NCBI GenBank assembly: GCA_965218865.1
Contig: CBDCME010000077.1
Coordinates: 1-64,000 of the forward strand
Direction: 5' to 3'
Length of the DNA stretch: 64,000 nucleotides
From: CBDCME01 sp965218865
GTDB lineage: Bacteria > Pseudomonadota > Alphaproteobacteria > JAAXGF01
Shown: positions 46,421-54,659 of the stretch, piece after piece
Position numbering within the stretch: the stretch's first letter is position 1
Layout: each line of letters starts with the position of its first letter
Position numbers and translations under genes: made by a program
Notes under the pieces: generated by a model
Told to the model about the DNA's origin: nothing
Databases searched by the model: none
What the model saw: only the letters and a program-made list of their open reading frames with translations

Positions 46421-47864
46421 GGCGATGTCCCATGCTCTGTTGAAAAAGGCGAGGCAGGCATGGTTGGGCTTCGAGGCTAGGCGGCCTCTTTGATGGTTTC
46501 AATGGCGCTTTTCGCTTTTGCCTTTTTCACGTGATCCTCGAGGGCAGCTCTGAGGGCCTTGAGGCGACGGAGGTCTTTTGGGCTTCCAGGAGGCCGGCGG
46601 CGGTCCAGCGCAAGGCCATCTCGGCGTTGCGCCAGCGCTTGACATTGTGCTGCACCATCCTGACCGTTCCCAAGGCATTCTCGATGGCGTTGGTGCAGGC
46701 CAAGGAGCGCCTGAGCTTGGGCGGCAGGCCCAAGCGGATCACGGTGAGGATCTCATCCAGGCCCTCCAGGATGGAAGCCGAAACGCCGGGGGCCTCGGTC
46801 TCCAGGCGGCGCGCCAGGTTCTTCATGAGGCGTTCGGCTTTCTCGGCATCGTCTTGGTCCCAGGCTTGCCTGAGCGCCTTCTTGACGCCGGCATGAAGGC
46901 TTTCGTCGAGGCGCTCGATGATGTTGCGGCCCTTGTGGACCTGGCAGCGCTGGAGGGCGGCCACCGGCCCGAAGGTCCGCTTGATCGCCTTGGAGAGCGC
47001 CTTGGCGCCGTCGACGATGAAGAGCCGGGGCACTTCCGGGTCGAGGCCGCGGGCGGTCAGGTTGTCGAGCAGCGCCTGCACCGTGGCGGCATTCTCCGTG
47101 GCACCTTCGGCCAGGCCTAGAACATGCTTCTCGCCCGCGCCGTCGATGCCAATAGCTGCCAGCAACACGTGATCGCCGACGTGCAGCCCGTCGATCTGGA
47201 TGACCAGGAGATCGAGATCCGAAAGGTCGCTGGCCAGGAAGGCCTTCAGCTTCTTGCGCGTCATGGCCACGAAGCGCCGCGAGACCGCGGACTTCGAGGT
47301 CGCATCGCCCGCGCGTGCCGGCAAGTCGCCGCTGGCCTCGCCGGGCAGGCGCACGGCGCGCGCGTACTTGCGGGTCGAAACCGTAAGCAGCATGATGTTC
47401 ATCGCCCAGGACTGCAAAAGCGCCGGGTCCGAGAGCAACTCCCAGCTCGGCAAGCTCATCTCCTTGCCCGCAAGATCGCGCACCCGCGGGCGCGTCAGCT
47501 TCACCTTGCCCCCGTGATAGGCACTCTCGCTCTGGGTTGTCCCCCAGCGATGGCCCTGCCGCTCGGCCGTGCGGGCGTGGCGCGCTCCGCAGAGCACCTC
47601 GCTATCCTCGTCCAGCATCTCGCCCAGGGTCTCCACCCCGGCCAACAGGCAAAAGCGATCCACGCTCATGCGCAGATCATCAAAAGCCTCCGGCAAGGCC
47701 GGCGGCAACAGCGGAAGCGGGATCTCCAACAGTTTCGAAAGGCGGCTGTTCCGTGTAGTCTTGGTCATGGCGTCGTTCTCCTTGATGGATTCAACACCCA
47801 GAGCCTAACGGTTCCAGGCGAATGACGCCTACCTCACTTTTTCAACATCAGCCGGGACATTGCC
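46421..47864 (-). mobile_element. IS256-family IS, copy 2 (inverted relative to copy 1)
   Basis: 1,444 bp with the same ends as copy 1. It differs by an 18-bp deletion near the transposase C-terminus and a 6-bp insertion between the left repeat and the gene. No target duplication is found at either edge. It truncates the cyclase pseudogene and is followed by IS3 debris. Confidence 0.85.
46527..47768 (-). CDS. IS256-family transposase, copy 2
   Basis: 413 residues, same protein as copy 1 apart from a few substitutions and the missing six residues near SVASRP-SELPS. Catalytic blocks DLLVIQIDGLHVGDH, RLFIVDGAKALSKAI and ACTNAIENALGTVR are unchanged, so it may be active. Confidence 0.88.
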   Translation of the reverse strand: MTKTTRNSRLSKLLEIPLPLLPPALPEAFDDLRMSVDRFCLLAGVETLGEMLDEDSEVLCGARHARTAERQGHRWGTTQSESAYHGGKVKLTRPRVRDLAGKEMSLPSWELLSDPALLQSWAMNIMLLTVSTRKYARAVRLPGEASGDLPARAGDATSKSAVSRRFVAMTRKKLKAFLASDLSDLDLLVIQIDGLHVGDHVLLAAIGIDGAGEKHVLGLAEGATENAATVQALLDNLTARGLDPEVPRLFIVDGAKALSKAIKRTFGPVAALQRCQVHKGRNIIERLDESLHAGVKKALRQAWDQDDAEKAERLMKNLARRLETEAPGVSASILEGLDEILTVIRLGLPPKLRRSLACTNAIENALGTVRMVQHNVKRWRNAEMALRWTAAGLLEAQKTSVASRPSELPSRIT

Positions 47865-47899
47865 TGCAACGGTGCATTTTTCGCAAAGGGGGGACGATC

Positions 47900-48210
47900 G
47901 TGAGCAAGAAAGCCTTTATCGAACGGGTGGCCAATAGGGGCAAGATCAGCAAGGCCGAGGCGGAGACAATCCGGACGTCGAATGCCAAGATCCGGGAGCT
48001 GACAGTGTCGAATGATTTTTTGTCAGCAAAACTCATGCCCTGGGCCCGCAAATGAGACGGACCATGGTTGAGCGCGATCATTCGCGACCGTTGGTCGCCA
48101 GGCAATGCCGGCTTCTGTCGCTCAGTCGGTCGAGTTTTTACCGTGATCCCAAGGGAGAAAGCCCCAAAAATTTGGCCATCATGGAGAACCGGACCGGCAG
48201 ACCCGGACAA
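47900..48210 (+). pseudogene. IS3-family OrfA/OrfB remnant
   Basis: The first frame (about 47900-48054) ends RELTVSNDFLSAKL, the leucine-zipper end of an IS3 OrfA. A second frame starting near 48051 has MRRTMVERDHSRPLVARQC and SRSSFYRDPKGESP, the start of OrfB. A stop at about 48210 ends it before the integrase core. Inverted repeats are not recognisable. Confidence 0.65.
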
Positions 48211-48490
48211 TAGCTTAATTCGCTGCCCAAACTGTCCAGCTTTCGGGGAGGATCTCAATTTGCGTGTAGCAGCGTGGCTATCGTTAGGTGAAACTCGAAA
48301 AAAATTCCGTACGCCAGGAGGGCATCTGTCTATAATTGCCATCAGTGTGAAACGCTGGGCTGCCCTTCTTGGAGGGAAATCTGAAAATGATTTTTGGCCC
48401 AGATAAACCGGCTCGCGGTCCCAAATGCGAACGAGGATCGCGAGAACCTCATCGCCCAATCAGCGATGCAACCGGCTTCTTAACGATCGA

Positions 48491-49220
48491 CTATGTGGCA
48501 AAACGCTTGCCATCCTCACCAGCGTATTTGGCAACCGCCTTGTCGGCTGCAACAGCTGCCTTCACGCTTTGGACCACTTCCGGGACCAGTTTGCCGGGGA
48601 TGGCACAGCTGACTTCACCGGCGGGCATGCCGGTGCGGACGCGGCTTAACATGCATCCAACACTGACCGCCACCTGGCCCTCCTCCTTGGCAATTGGGAT
48701 GATGTGACACTGCGGTTTCCCTTCAAAACGGATCTTTGGCCAAGCATCGTGCAGCATCATCAGCTGTACGCCGTTAAGACGCACAAACACCACATCGGGA
48801 TCTACCGGTGTTTCCCTGAGCGGGCCATAAACCACAACCTTCGGCCGCTGGTTCACAGTGGGCACCTGCTCCATAGCTTCCGGCGTGACCCAATTGGCAT
48901 TGCAGAGCTCGGCTACATCGTCGTTTTTCGCAACCTCTTCCAGCGTCTTAAACCCATGAGTGACGCTTCCGACGCTGCAATTGCCGTGATCATCGGCGAC
49001 TGTCGCAAAGGGTTCGCTCCACAGCCTTCATCCAGAAAACACATCCCGCGGCGACGGCCCCTGTTCGTCCGTTCGATGTCGGTGCAGGCATAGCGGCCTC
49101 GTACCGTGATACGCCTGGTGGTTCTTGCTCCAGAAAGCTAATCGCAAGTGGTTCTGTAGCTAAACCGAGCTGATTTACGAGCTCGTCCGCATCAGTCGCG
49201 TAGTTATGGTCTAGGTCCAT
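48491..49220 (-). pseudogene. DUF169-family protein, frameshifted
   Basis: The ATG at 49220 follows a GGAGAG site and encodes LGLATEPLAISFLEQEPPGV, RYEAAMPAP and AAGCVFWMKAVERT. Near 49012 an extra C in a CCC run throws the frame off. The correct continuation (FATVADDHGNCSVGSVTHGF, ELCNANWVTPEAMEQVPTV, VVVYGPLRETPVDPDVVFVR, PAGEVSCAIPGKLVPEVVQS) runs in another frame to the stop at 48491. DUF169 proteins (about 230-260 residues) contain conserved Cys and appear in varied redox or radical contexts; no reaction is established to my knowledge. It is the last gene of the radical SAM cluster. Because only one base is wrong, an assembly error is possible. Confidence 0.8.
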
Positions 49221-49297
49221 CGTTATCTCTCCCTATTTCAATTGGCAGGCGTTCGGAAGAAATCCTTCGCCGTAGCCACGAATTCACTCCCTGAGCA

Positions 49298-50698
49298 TCA
49301 CAGAAACGCCATTTGCTTATCAGTGGGCTCGGCGCAGCAGTACCAAGGCTCACTGAGCTTGGCAGGCACACGTCGAGTTTTTGCTATTGGTGCGGAGCGA
49401 GCGGAACGACCGGCCCGGTCATGAGCTAGCTGCCATATAGCGCTGAAAATCTCCTCGTTCCGCTTGCCGTCAGCTCGCTGAACGAGACTGCTGATTTGCG
49501 CATGCAGGTCATCAACTCTTGGATCGGAATTCGACCACGGATAGATAAGTGCAGCCTCGTCAAGTGGACCAACGATTTCACGCACCATCTCAAGCTTGAG
49601 AAGACAGGAACCCGGCGGGATGAGGAGTCGAATCGTCAATTGTACCGGGGCAACAGAATTGACCAGACCGAGGCCCCCTATCACCGTCAATAGATCCAGG
49701 TAGCTGTCGAGCGTGGTCCACGGCGTGAAAGGCACGAATGTGGGTGCAAGAAATAGCTCTGCCATTCCACAGACCTCAACCACTTCATGGAAATCCTTTC
49801 GTGTGTGACCTTTGTCGAGGATGTCGAGAACGTGATTCTGGACAGATTCCACGGCCGTTGTGACGAACAAGCAGCCGGTCTGATTCAACACCGGCAACAA
49901 TTCCGCGTGAGCCAACAGGTGCTTGATCTTGATCGTCACGTCGTAGGTCAGCTTCGGAAACTCCCGATGGAGCGCCTCCACGATGCGAATGCCGTGCGTC
50001 GGGCCGTTGAAGAAATCCGGATCCCCGAAGGTTATGTGCTCCGCGCCCGCGCTCACCTGTTGGCGAATATCCGCCAGCACGATCTCTCGCGGAACGGCGC
50101 GAAACCGACCCTTATAGACCGGGACGATCGGGCAATGTTTGCAGAGGTGCTTGCATCCGTGTGTGGCCTCGGTGTAGCCAACAATGCGGCGTTCCCCGTC
50201 GGCGAGTTCCAGGTAAGCGTATTCCTGAAGGGGCCGCATTTGGCGACGGTCGGGGATCACGAAATCCTGCGGGGCAACTGAGACTCGCGGCTCCGTCTGC
50301 TCACCGGGAAAAGCATGCACGCCATGCTCAACACGGTGCGCGAGGTCCGTAAGCCCCTGTTCGAACTCACCGCCGATAACCGTCCGCACACCGATGTTCC
50401 GCAGATATTCTTCATTCATTGGTGCATACAGCCCATAGGCGGCAATGTGCGCCTCGGGATTCACCGACCGTACCTTGGGGATCACTTGGGCTGCCAAACG
50501 CGTGGCGGTGTGCATAGGGAGGTAAAAAGCAATCAGGTCTGCATCCTGAAAGGCCTCCTCAGTGGGACGCTGGACCGCTAGGTCTAAAGTCTTCACCGTG
50601 GTGCCATTTCTTCGAAGCACCGCCGCTGGTTCCGCCAGGCCAAACGGCTGATGACCTAACTCATACGTCGATACCAATAGCATCTGGATGTGGATCAC
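49298..50698 (-). CDS. B12-binding-type radical SAM protein with CCAEP tail
   Basis: 466 residues from a GTG at 50698; the ATG at 50683 is equally likely and lies 14 bases after a perfect AGGAGGTGATC site. Residues about 5-130 resemble a cobalamin-binding Rossmann domain (LLVSTYELGHQPFGLAEPAA), though without an obvious DxHxxG motif. The radical SAM cluster-binding motif is C182-x3-C186-x2-C189 (THGCKHLCKHCP), followed by ITFGDPDFFNGPTHGI, a typical SAM-barrel strand. The C-terminus ends WYCCAEPTDKQ, the mark of the CUAEP/CCAEP-tail radical SAM proteins, some of which have selenocysteine at the second position; here both codons are TGC. It lies 24 bp after the LinD-like gene. Product and substrate are unknown. 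Confidence 0.88.
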   Translation of the reverse strand: MIHIQMLLVSTYELGHQPFGLAEPAAVLRRNGTTVKTLDLAVQRPTEEAFQDADLIAFYLPMHTATRLAAQVIPKVRSVNPEAHIAAYGLYAPMNEEYLRNIGVRTVIGGEFEQGLTDLAHRVEHGVHAFPGEQTEPRVSVAPQDFVIPDRRQMRPLQEYAYLELADGERRIVGYTEATHGCKHLCKHCPIVPVYKGRFRAVPREIVLADIRQQVSAGAEHITFGDPDFFNGPTHGIRIVEALHREFPKLTYDVTIKIKHLLAHAELLPVLNQTGCLFVTTAVESVQNHVLDILDKGHTRKDFHEVVEVCGMAELFLAPTFVPFTPWTTLDSYLDLLTVIGGLGLVNSVAPVQLTIRLLIPPGSCLLKLEMVREIVGPLDEAALIYPWSNSDPRVDDLHAQISSLVQRADGKRNEEIFSAIWQLAHDRAGRSARSAPIAKTRRVPAKLSEPWYCCAEPTDKQMAFL

Positions 50699-50722
50699 CT
50701 CCTCGCGCCACGTTTCGGCTGA

Positions 50723-52504
50723 TCACGAAATCACGAAGGCGTGCGGCGCCACTGTCGTCTGCACTTCAATCTCACCATCGCCGACCATCTTCCAGTCGTT
50801 GTAAGGCTCACCGTCAGCGAGAATCTCGCGTTCGCCGCCATCGAGATTTGTGACCTTGAACGTCGTCTCGCTCCCAATCCTTTCATCGGTTCCTGGCGCC
50901 ATGGAGAAGATCAGCGCTCCGAGCTCTTCGTCATAGTACGCTTGAGAAACAGTCACGGTCGGATAATCGACACCAACGACCGCCGGCTGCTCAAACTTCT
51001 TCAGGTTGATGTCCTGGTACATCCGCCTCCAGCTCCCGGGCCCACCTATATGTGAAAGCAGCGCCCACTCGTTGGGGATGCCTCGGGGCCAGGACTCTTC
51101 GATGCCAAAAGTGTAGTAGAACTCGCCATCCTTATACATTGGTGCGTACTGGGTCTCGAACCAACGCTTGAGCCCTTCCAGATGTTCGGTGTCGTTGAAC
51201 TCTTGAGCAAAGGCCAATGCTCCAGCACTACTAATGCGGTCATCACAGGTCATAGGTTCGGTGACCTCGTAAGGGTAATTGACGTGGAATGATCCGTCTT
51301 GTTCCCACACACCAAATCTTTTGAGGAAGGAGCCGTATATTTTGCGAGCCCATTTGTAATCTATTGGCGAAAGCTGCAACGCGGTAAAGATCCAGAAGCC
51401 TCCCATCTGTTGCTCGGGCCGGGTCATCGCATAGCGAAGATCCCTGTCGTAGTACGGAATGCAATATTCGTAGTCGCCTTCGGGGTTCGGTCCGGTAACA
51501 TTCTTTCGTGCCCACTCAAGCCAGAAATCGTAGCCGGCGCGATAGTTGGTGCCGTGAACCTTGTCATAAAGGTGGGTCCCTAATCCGCCGACGGACACGC
51601 ATACCGGGAACATTTTACCGACTTCGCAGGCGATGCCGTAGAACAGAGGCGATCCGTTTTCGTCGACGCCCCCAAGATGCTGGTCGTGCAACCCCTCCAC
51701 GATCTGTTTGACGTCATAGGTGTACCTGATCTTCTCATCGTAGACGAGTTCGTAGGGCTGCTCGTAGCGTTCGTCGCCGCTCACGATCCTGGCATGCATG
51801 AGCACCTCTGAAAAATAGCCCCTGAACATCATGTTCGAAGACCCGTTCGCATAGACAGGGTCGGGATTGTACTCTCGACCAACGGCAGGAGAGTGCTGTG
51901 GATAATAAGGATAGGTTTCCCGCGGCTTGCGCCGAGCCGCTACAAACAGCGACGGAAGGATCTCGTCGGCAGCTGTTTTCAAGCCGTTACCGGCATAGCC
52001 CGGTGAGTTATAAACGCCCGCATATCCCGGCGGGATCAAGTGCTTATAGAAGAAGTATGGATACTTCCCACAATTCGGGTTCAGTCCCTTCTGGTCTACC
52101 CAATCCCACCATGCCACGTACTGCGGGAATCGATTGGCGAACTTTTCAATTGCCCCGCTGATAACCTCTCGCCAAGCCGGGACCTGATAGGCGATCTTCG
52201 CCAACACGCGGGTGCCATAACAAAGGTCGTAAGTCGGCTTCGCCACATAGGGCCACCAGGTCGATCTGTCGAACGCCTCGGACACCTTGCCGCCCTTCGT
52301 CCAGTCGTCGTTGACGTGAGCTTTTCTCCACAAGAATTTCAAGGCGCCACGCGCCTCTTTGGAGAGAGAAACGTAACCTGGCACGATACCCAGTTTGCGC
52401 CCTTGTGCTAAGCCCCCCAAAGCATGCTCGTATCTGGAGCCATGCCTTGCCAGCGTAGCCAACTTTTCGGTTCCTATTGCTATCGTTTCCTCCTCCTGAT
52501 GCAC
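50723..52504 (-). CDS. Linalool dehydratase/isomerase-like protein
   Basis: 593 residues. The (alpha/alpha)6-barrel core is recognisable from NMMFRGYFSEVLMHARIVSG, DERYEQPYELVYDEKIRYTY and FYGIACEVGKMFPVC, followed by LGTHLYDKVHGTNY. The two Cys (293 and 302) are nine residues apart, as are the catalytic Cys pair of linalool dehydratase-isomerase, which adds and removes water on a tertiary alcohol. It is much longer than LinD (about 370-400), with an extra N-terminal part and a C-terminal beta-rich extension. The first ATG is at 52504; a GGAGGAGG tract falls inside codons 3-6, so the true start may lie slightly downstream. It is the second gene of a tight minus-strand operon. A related dehydration or hydration is plausible, not shown. 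Confidence 0.8.
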   Translation of the reverse strand: MHQEEETIAIGTEKLATLARHGSRYEHALGGLAQGRKLGIVPGYVSLSKEARGALKFLWRKAHVNDDWTKGGKVSEAFDRSTWWPYVAKPTYDLCYGTRVLAKIAYQVPAWREVISGAIEKFANRFPQYVAWWDWVDQKGLNPNCGKYPYFFYKHLIPPGYAGVYNSPGYAGNGLKTAADEILPSLFVAARRKPRETYPYYPQHSPAVGREYNPDPVYANGSSNMMFRGYFSEVLMHARIVSGDERYEQPYELVYDEKIRYTYDVKQIVEGLHDQHLGGVDENGSPLFYGIACEVGKMFPVCVSVGGLGTHLYDKVHGTNYRAGYDFWLEWARKNVTGPNPEGDYEYCIPYYDRDLRYAMTRPEQQMGGFWIFTALQLSPIDYKWARKIYGSFLKRFGVWEQDGSFHVNYPYEVTEPMTCDDRISSAGALAFAQEFNDTEHLEGLKRWFETQYAPMYKDGEFYYTFGIEESWPRGIPNEWALLSHIGGPGSWRRMYQDINLKKFEQPAVVGVDYPTVTVSQAYYDEELGALIFSMAPGTDERIGSETTFKVTNLDGGEREILADGEPYNDWKMVGDGEIEVQTTVAPHAFVIS

Positions 52505-52514
52505 TCGTCAGCTA

Positions 52515-53630
52515 TCAAAAAACTAAGCTCGGCAGTTCTGCCAGCCAGCGAATTTCAGCATCCGGTCCGCACGGTAGGCGTTCGGGAGGCAATCCAAGAC
52601 GATTGACCCAAACAGCCTGAAACCCGAAGGCAGCGGCACCCGCTACATCCCAGCCATTCGAGGATACGAATGCCACTTCGCGCGGCTCAACATTGAACCG
52701 CTGGACTGCTAAAGAATAGGTTGCTGGATCAGGTTTAAATACACCCGCAGCCTCGACAGACAGAACATCGTCTAGAAGCGCATCGATCTTCGCGCCCTCG
52801 ACGGCGGAGGCCAGCATTTGGAGCGAACCGTTGGAAAGGATCGCTGTCGGTAGGCCTCCCAAGCGGATTTGGTTGAGTGTCGTTCGAGCTTCTCGATACG
52901 GGCTGAGCTGCCTATAAGATTCCATAAGGTCGTTCGCCAGTTTCTCATTACGAATGCCTACAACATCGAGGGTGTAATCAAGGGCTTCCCTTGTTACTTG
53001 CTCGAAATTTGCATGACGCAGCTGGAGACTTCTGAGCCACGTATATTCGAGCTGTTTGGTGCGCCAAATCTCTGAAACTTGAGGAGTCAGGGCGCCTAAG
53101 ACATCCTTGAGCCGCGCGACGGCTGAATGAACATTGAACAGCGTTCCATATGCGTCAAAGATACAAACCTTTACATCGTCCAGACGAGAGCGGTCATTCG
53201 CAAGAATGTCGCCGCCATAGGATTCGATAAGACTCGCAAAACCGCTGTCGTAAACGCCCTCGATCACGGCCTCAGCGTCGCGAGCCTCGACTCCGACAGC
53301 AGGATTGAAAGTGCTGTCCCAGTTCACGTGGCAGGACTCGTTTTCGCCTGGCGATGCCGAGAGCTGACAAAAATAGTCAGAGACTGGCAATGGCCCTTCA
53401 TCAACCATGATATACGCGTAGTGACGGTCTTGCGGAGATTCCGCCATCAAGCGCTCACGAATAGTGCTGCCGTCCTCAAGGGTAAGAATACGATCAAGGT
53501 TAACCTGGCTCTCACGTGCACATGTCGCCACGGCCGGATGCCATTCATCCGGAGTAAAGAAATCGCCTATACGCGCCCAAACCGTTTCGACCGGCGCAGT
53601 CAAACGCACTTTCCTCGACACTGACAGCAT
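52515..53630 (-). CDS. SRPBCC domain fused to type II haloacid dehalogenase (HAD)
   Basis: 371 residues. Residues 1-140 are an SRPBCC/polyketide-cyclase-like domain (SVSRKVRLTAPVETVWARIG, DEWHPAVATC, NWDSTFNP, VIEGVYDSGFASL). Residues about 150-371 are a (S)-2-haloacid dehalogenase-type HAD: nucleophile D159 in VCIFDAYGTLFNV, LQLRHANFEQVTREAL in the cap, AILSNGSLQML, FKPDPATYSLAV and FVSSNGWDVAGA. The fusion is in one uninterrupted frame with a good GGAAGGAG leader. HAD type II enzymes replace a halogen (or act on a phosphate in relatives); the SRPBCC pocket may hold a hydrophobic ligand. It is ten bases upstream of the LinD-like gene, so they are surely cotranscribed. I know of no characterised protein with this architecture. 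Confidence 0.85.
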   Translation of the reverse strand: MLSVSRKVRLTAPVETVWARIGDFFTPDEWHPAVATCARESQVNLDRILTLEDGSTIRERLMAESPQDRHYAYIMVDEGPLPVSDYFCQLSASPGENESCHVNWDSTFNPAVGVEARDAEAVIEGVYDSGFASLIESYGGDILANDRSRLDDVKVCIFDAYGTLFNVHSAVARLKDVLGALTPQVSEIWRTKQLEYTWLRSLQLRHANFEQVTREALDYTLDVVGIRNEKLANDLMESYRQLSPYREARTTLNQIRLGGLPTAILSNGSLQMLASAVEGAKIDALLDDVLSVEAAGVFKPDPATYSLAVQRFNVEPREVAFVSSNGWDVAGAAAFGFQAVWVNRLGLPPERLPCGPDAEIRWLAELPSLVF

Positions 53631-53685
53631 CAGAGCTCCTTCCCAAGTCGCGTTCAGAACCCTTCCAAATAATGGTAAGACACTC

Positions 53686-53853
53686 TTAGTTTGTTGTAGT
53701 ATATTGATTTCCGTTCTCTACAGCAGTCAAGACACCAGCCGCCGAGTAAGGGACCCTTGCACCACTCTCAGTGAATTCTTTTGCCGAGACGAGGTCGATT
53801 CCACTGTTGCCACCGGTGACGACGGCTACTTTTCCCTTTAGTTTTTTCGGCAT
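53686..53853 (-). pseudogene. Short-chain dehydrogenase N-terminal remnant
   Basis: The ATG at 53853 encodes KKLKGKVAVVTGGNSGIDLV with the Rossmann TGxxxGI motif (last Gly changed to Asp) and AKEFTESGAR. It then jumps to VPYSAAGVLTAV and stops after 55 codons. Most of the SDR fold, including the YxxxK active site, is deleted. It lies between the TetR gene and the HAD fusion, so it may once have been the first gene TetR controlled. Confidence 0.7.
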
Positions 53854-53906
53854 GAATTGTCTCCTAACGTTATAAAATGCACATTCCCAAACTGCGCAAA
53901 AAAAGA

Positions 53907-54494
53907 TCACCATTCTACCGCCGAAAGCGCGGCCTCTACGATCGATTCCACTGACTCCTTCGACGGGTTTGTCTTGCCCACAACCAAAAGGCCTTCCAGA
54001 AAGCACATGAGGTAATTTCCGAGAACCTTACAGTCTTTGTCTTTGTCGATATCCCCATCGTTCTGTGCGGCTTGAAGGCACCGAGAGAAGCCGTTTTCGA
54101 TTTCCCCGAAAAAATACCGAACCTTGTCGCTAGCCTCTTTGGAGACCCGCTCTTTCTCGATCGCTGTATTGCCAATCAAACAGCCTTTGCTGTGACCAGA
54201 CGACACGTAATCGACGCGATTGCGAAAAAACGCTCGGATATTTGCAAGCCCCAACGGCTGACGTTCCAACAACGCAATTAGGTCCTTTACGGTCACCAGC
54301 GAATAGTGGTCAATGCACGCCAGGAACAGCCCGGACTTTCCGCCGAACTCATCGTAGAGGCTGCGGCGATGAAGCCCCGTAGCCGCTACGATGTCAGCCA
54401 CGGAAGTGCCCTCATAGCCATTTTCCCAGAATACTTCGGTGGCGTCATCAACCGCCTCTTCGCGATCATGTTCTCTTGGTCTTGCCAAATACAA
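53907..54494 (-). CDS. TetR/AcrR-family repressor
   Basis: 195 residues from a TTG at 54494 preceded by GCGAGG. The N-terminal HTH is DATEVFWENGYEGTSVADIV and ATGLHRRSLYDEFGGKSGLF; the rest is the helical ligand-binding domain, with a GCLIGNTAIE segment typical of the YxaF/NemR-like subset. A palindrome directly upstream (54511-54532) is its probable operator. All downstream genes run the same way, so it may control the SDR remnant and the HAD-LinD-radical SAM-DUF169 operon. Confidence 0.88.
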   Translation of the reverse strand: MYLARPREHDREEAVDDATEVFWENGYEGTSVADIVAATGLHRRSLYDEFGGKSGLFLACIDHYSLVTVKDLIALLERQPLGLANIRAFFRNRVDYVSSGHSKGCLIGNTAIEKERVSKEASDKVRYFFGEIENGFSRCLQAAQNDGDIDKDKDCKVLGNYLMCFLEGLLVVGKTNPSKESVESIVEAALSAVEW

Positions 54495-54510
54495 CCTCGC
54501 TGCAATAGCC

Positions 54511-54532
54511 TTTTAGAACGATCATTCTAAAA
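54511..54532. promoter_or_regulatory. Probable TetR operator
   Basis: A perfect 8-bp inverted repeat TTTTAGAA / TTCTAAAA separated by CGATCA lies 17 bp upstream of the TetR start codon. Size, symmetry and position fit an autoregulatory TetR-family operator. Confidence 0.6.
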
Positions 54533-54659
54533 TGTCAAGGGCCATCGCGAATGTCAACTCAGTGACTCATACCAACCGCCCTAGAGTTTGACTCGCGCAA
54601 AGGTTTACACGCTAGGTTTTGTGTGATTCAAGGTTGTTGGCAACAAGGGAGTGTGTTCA

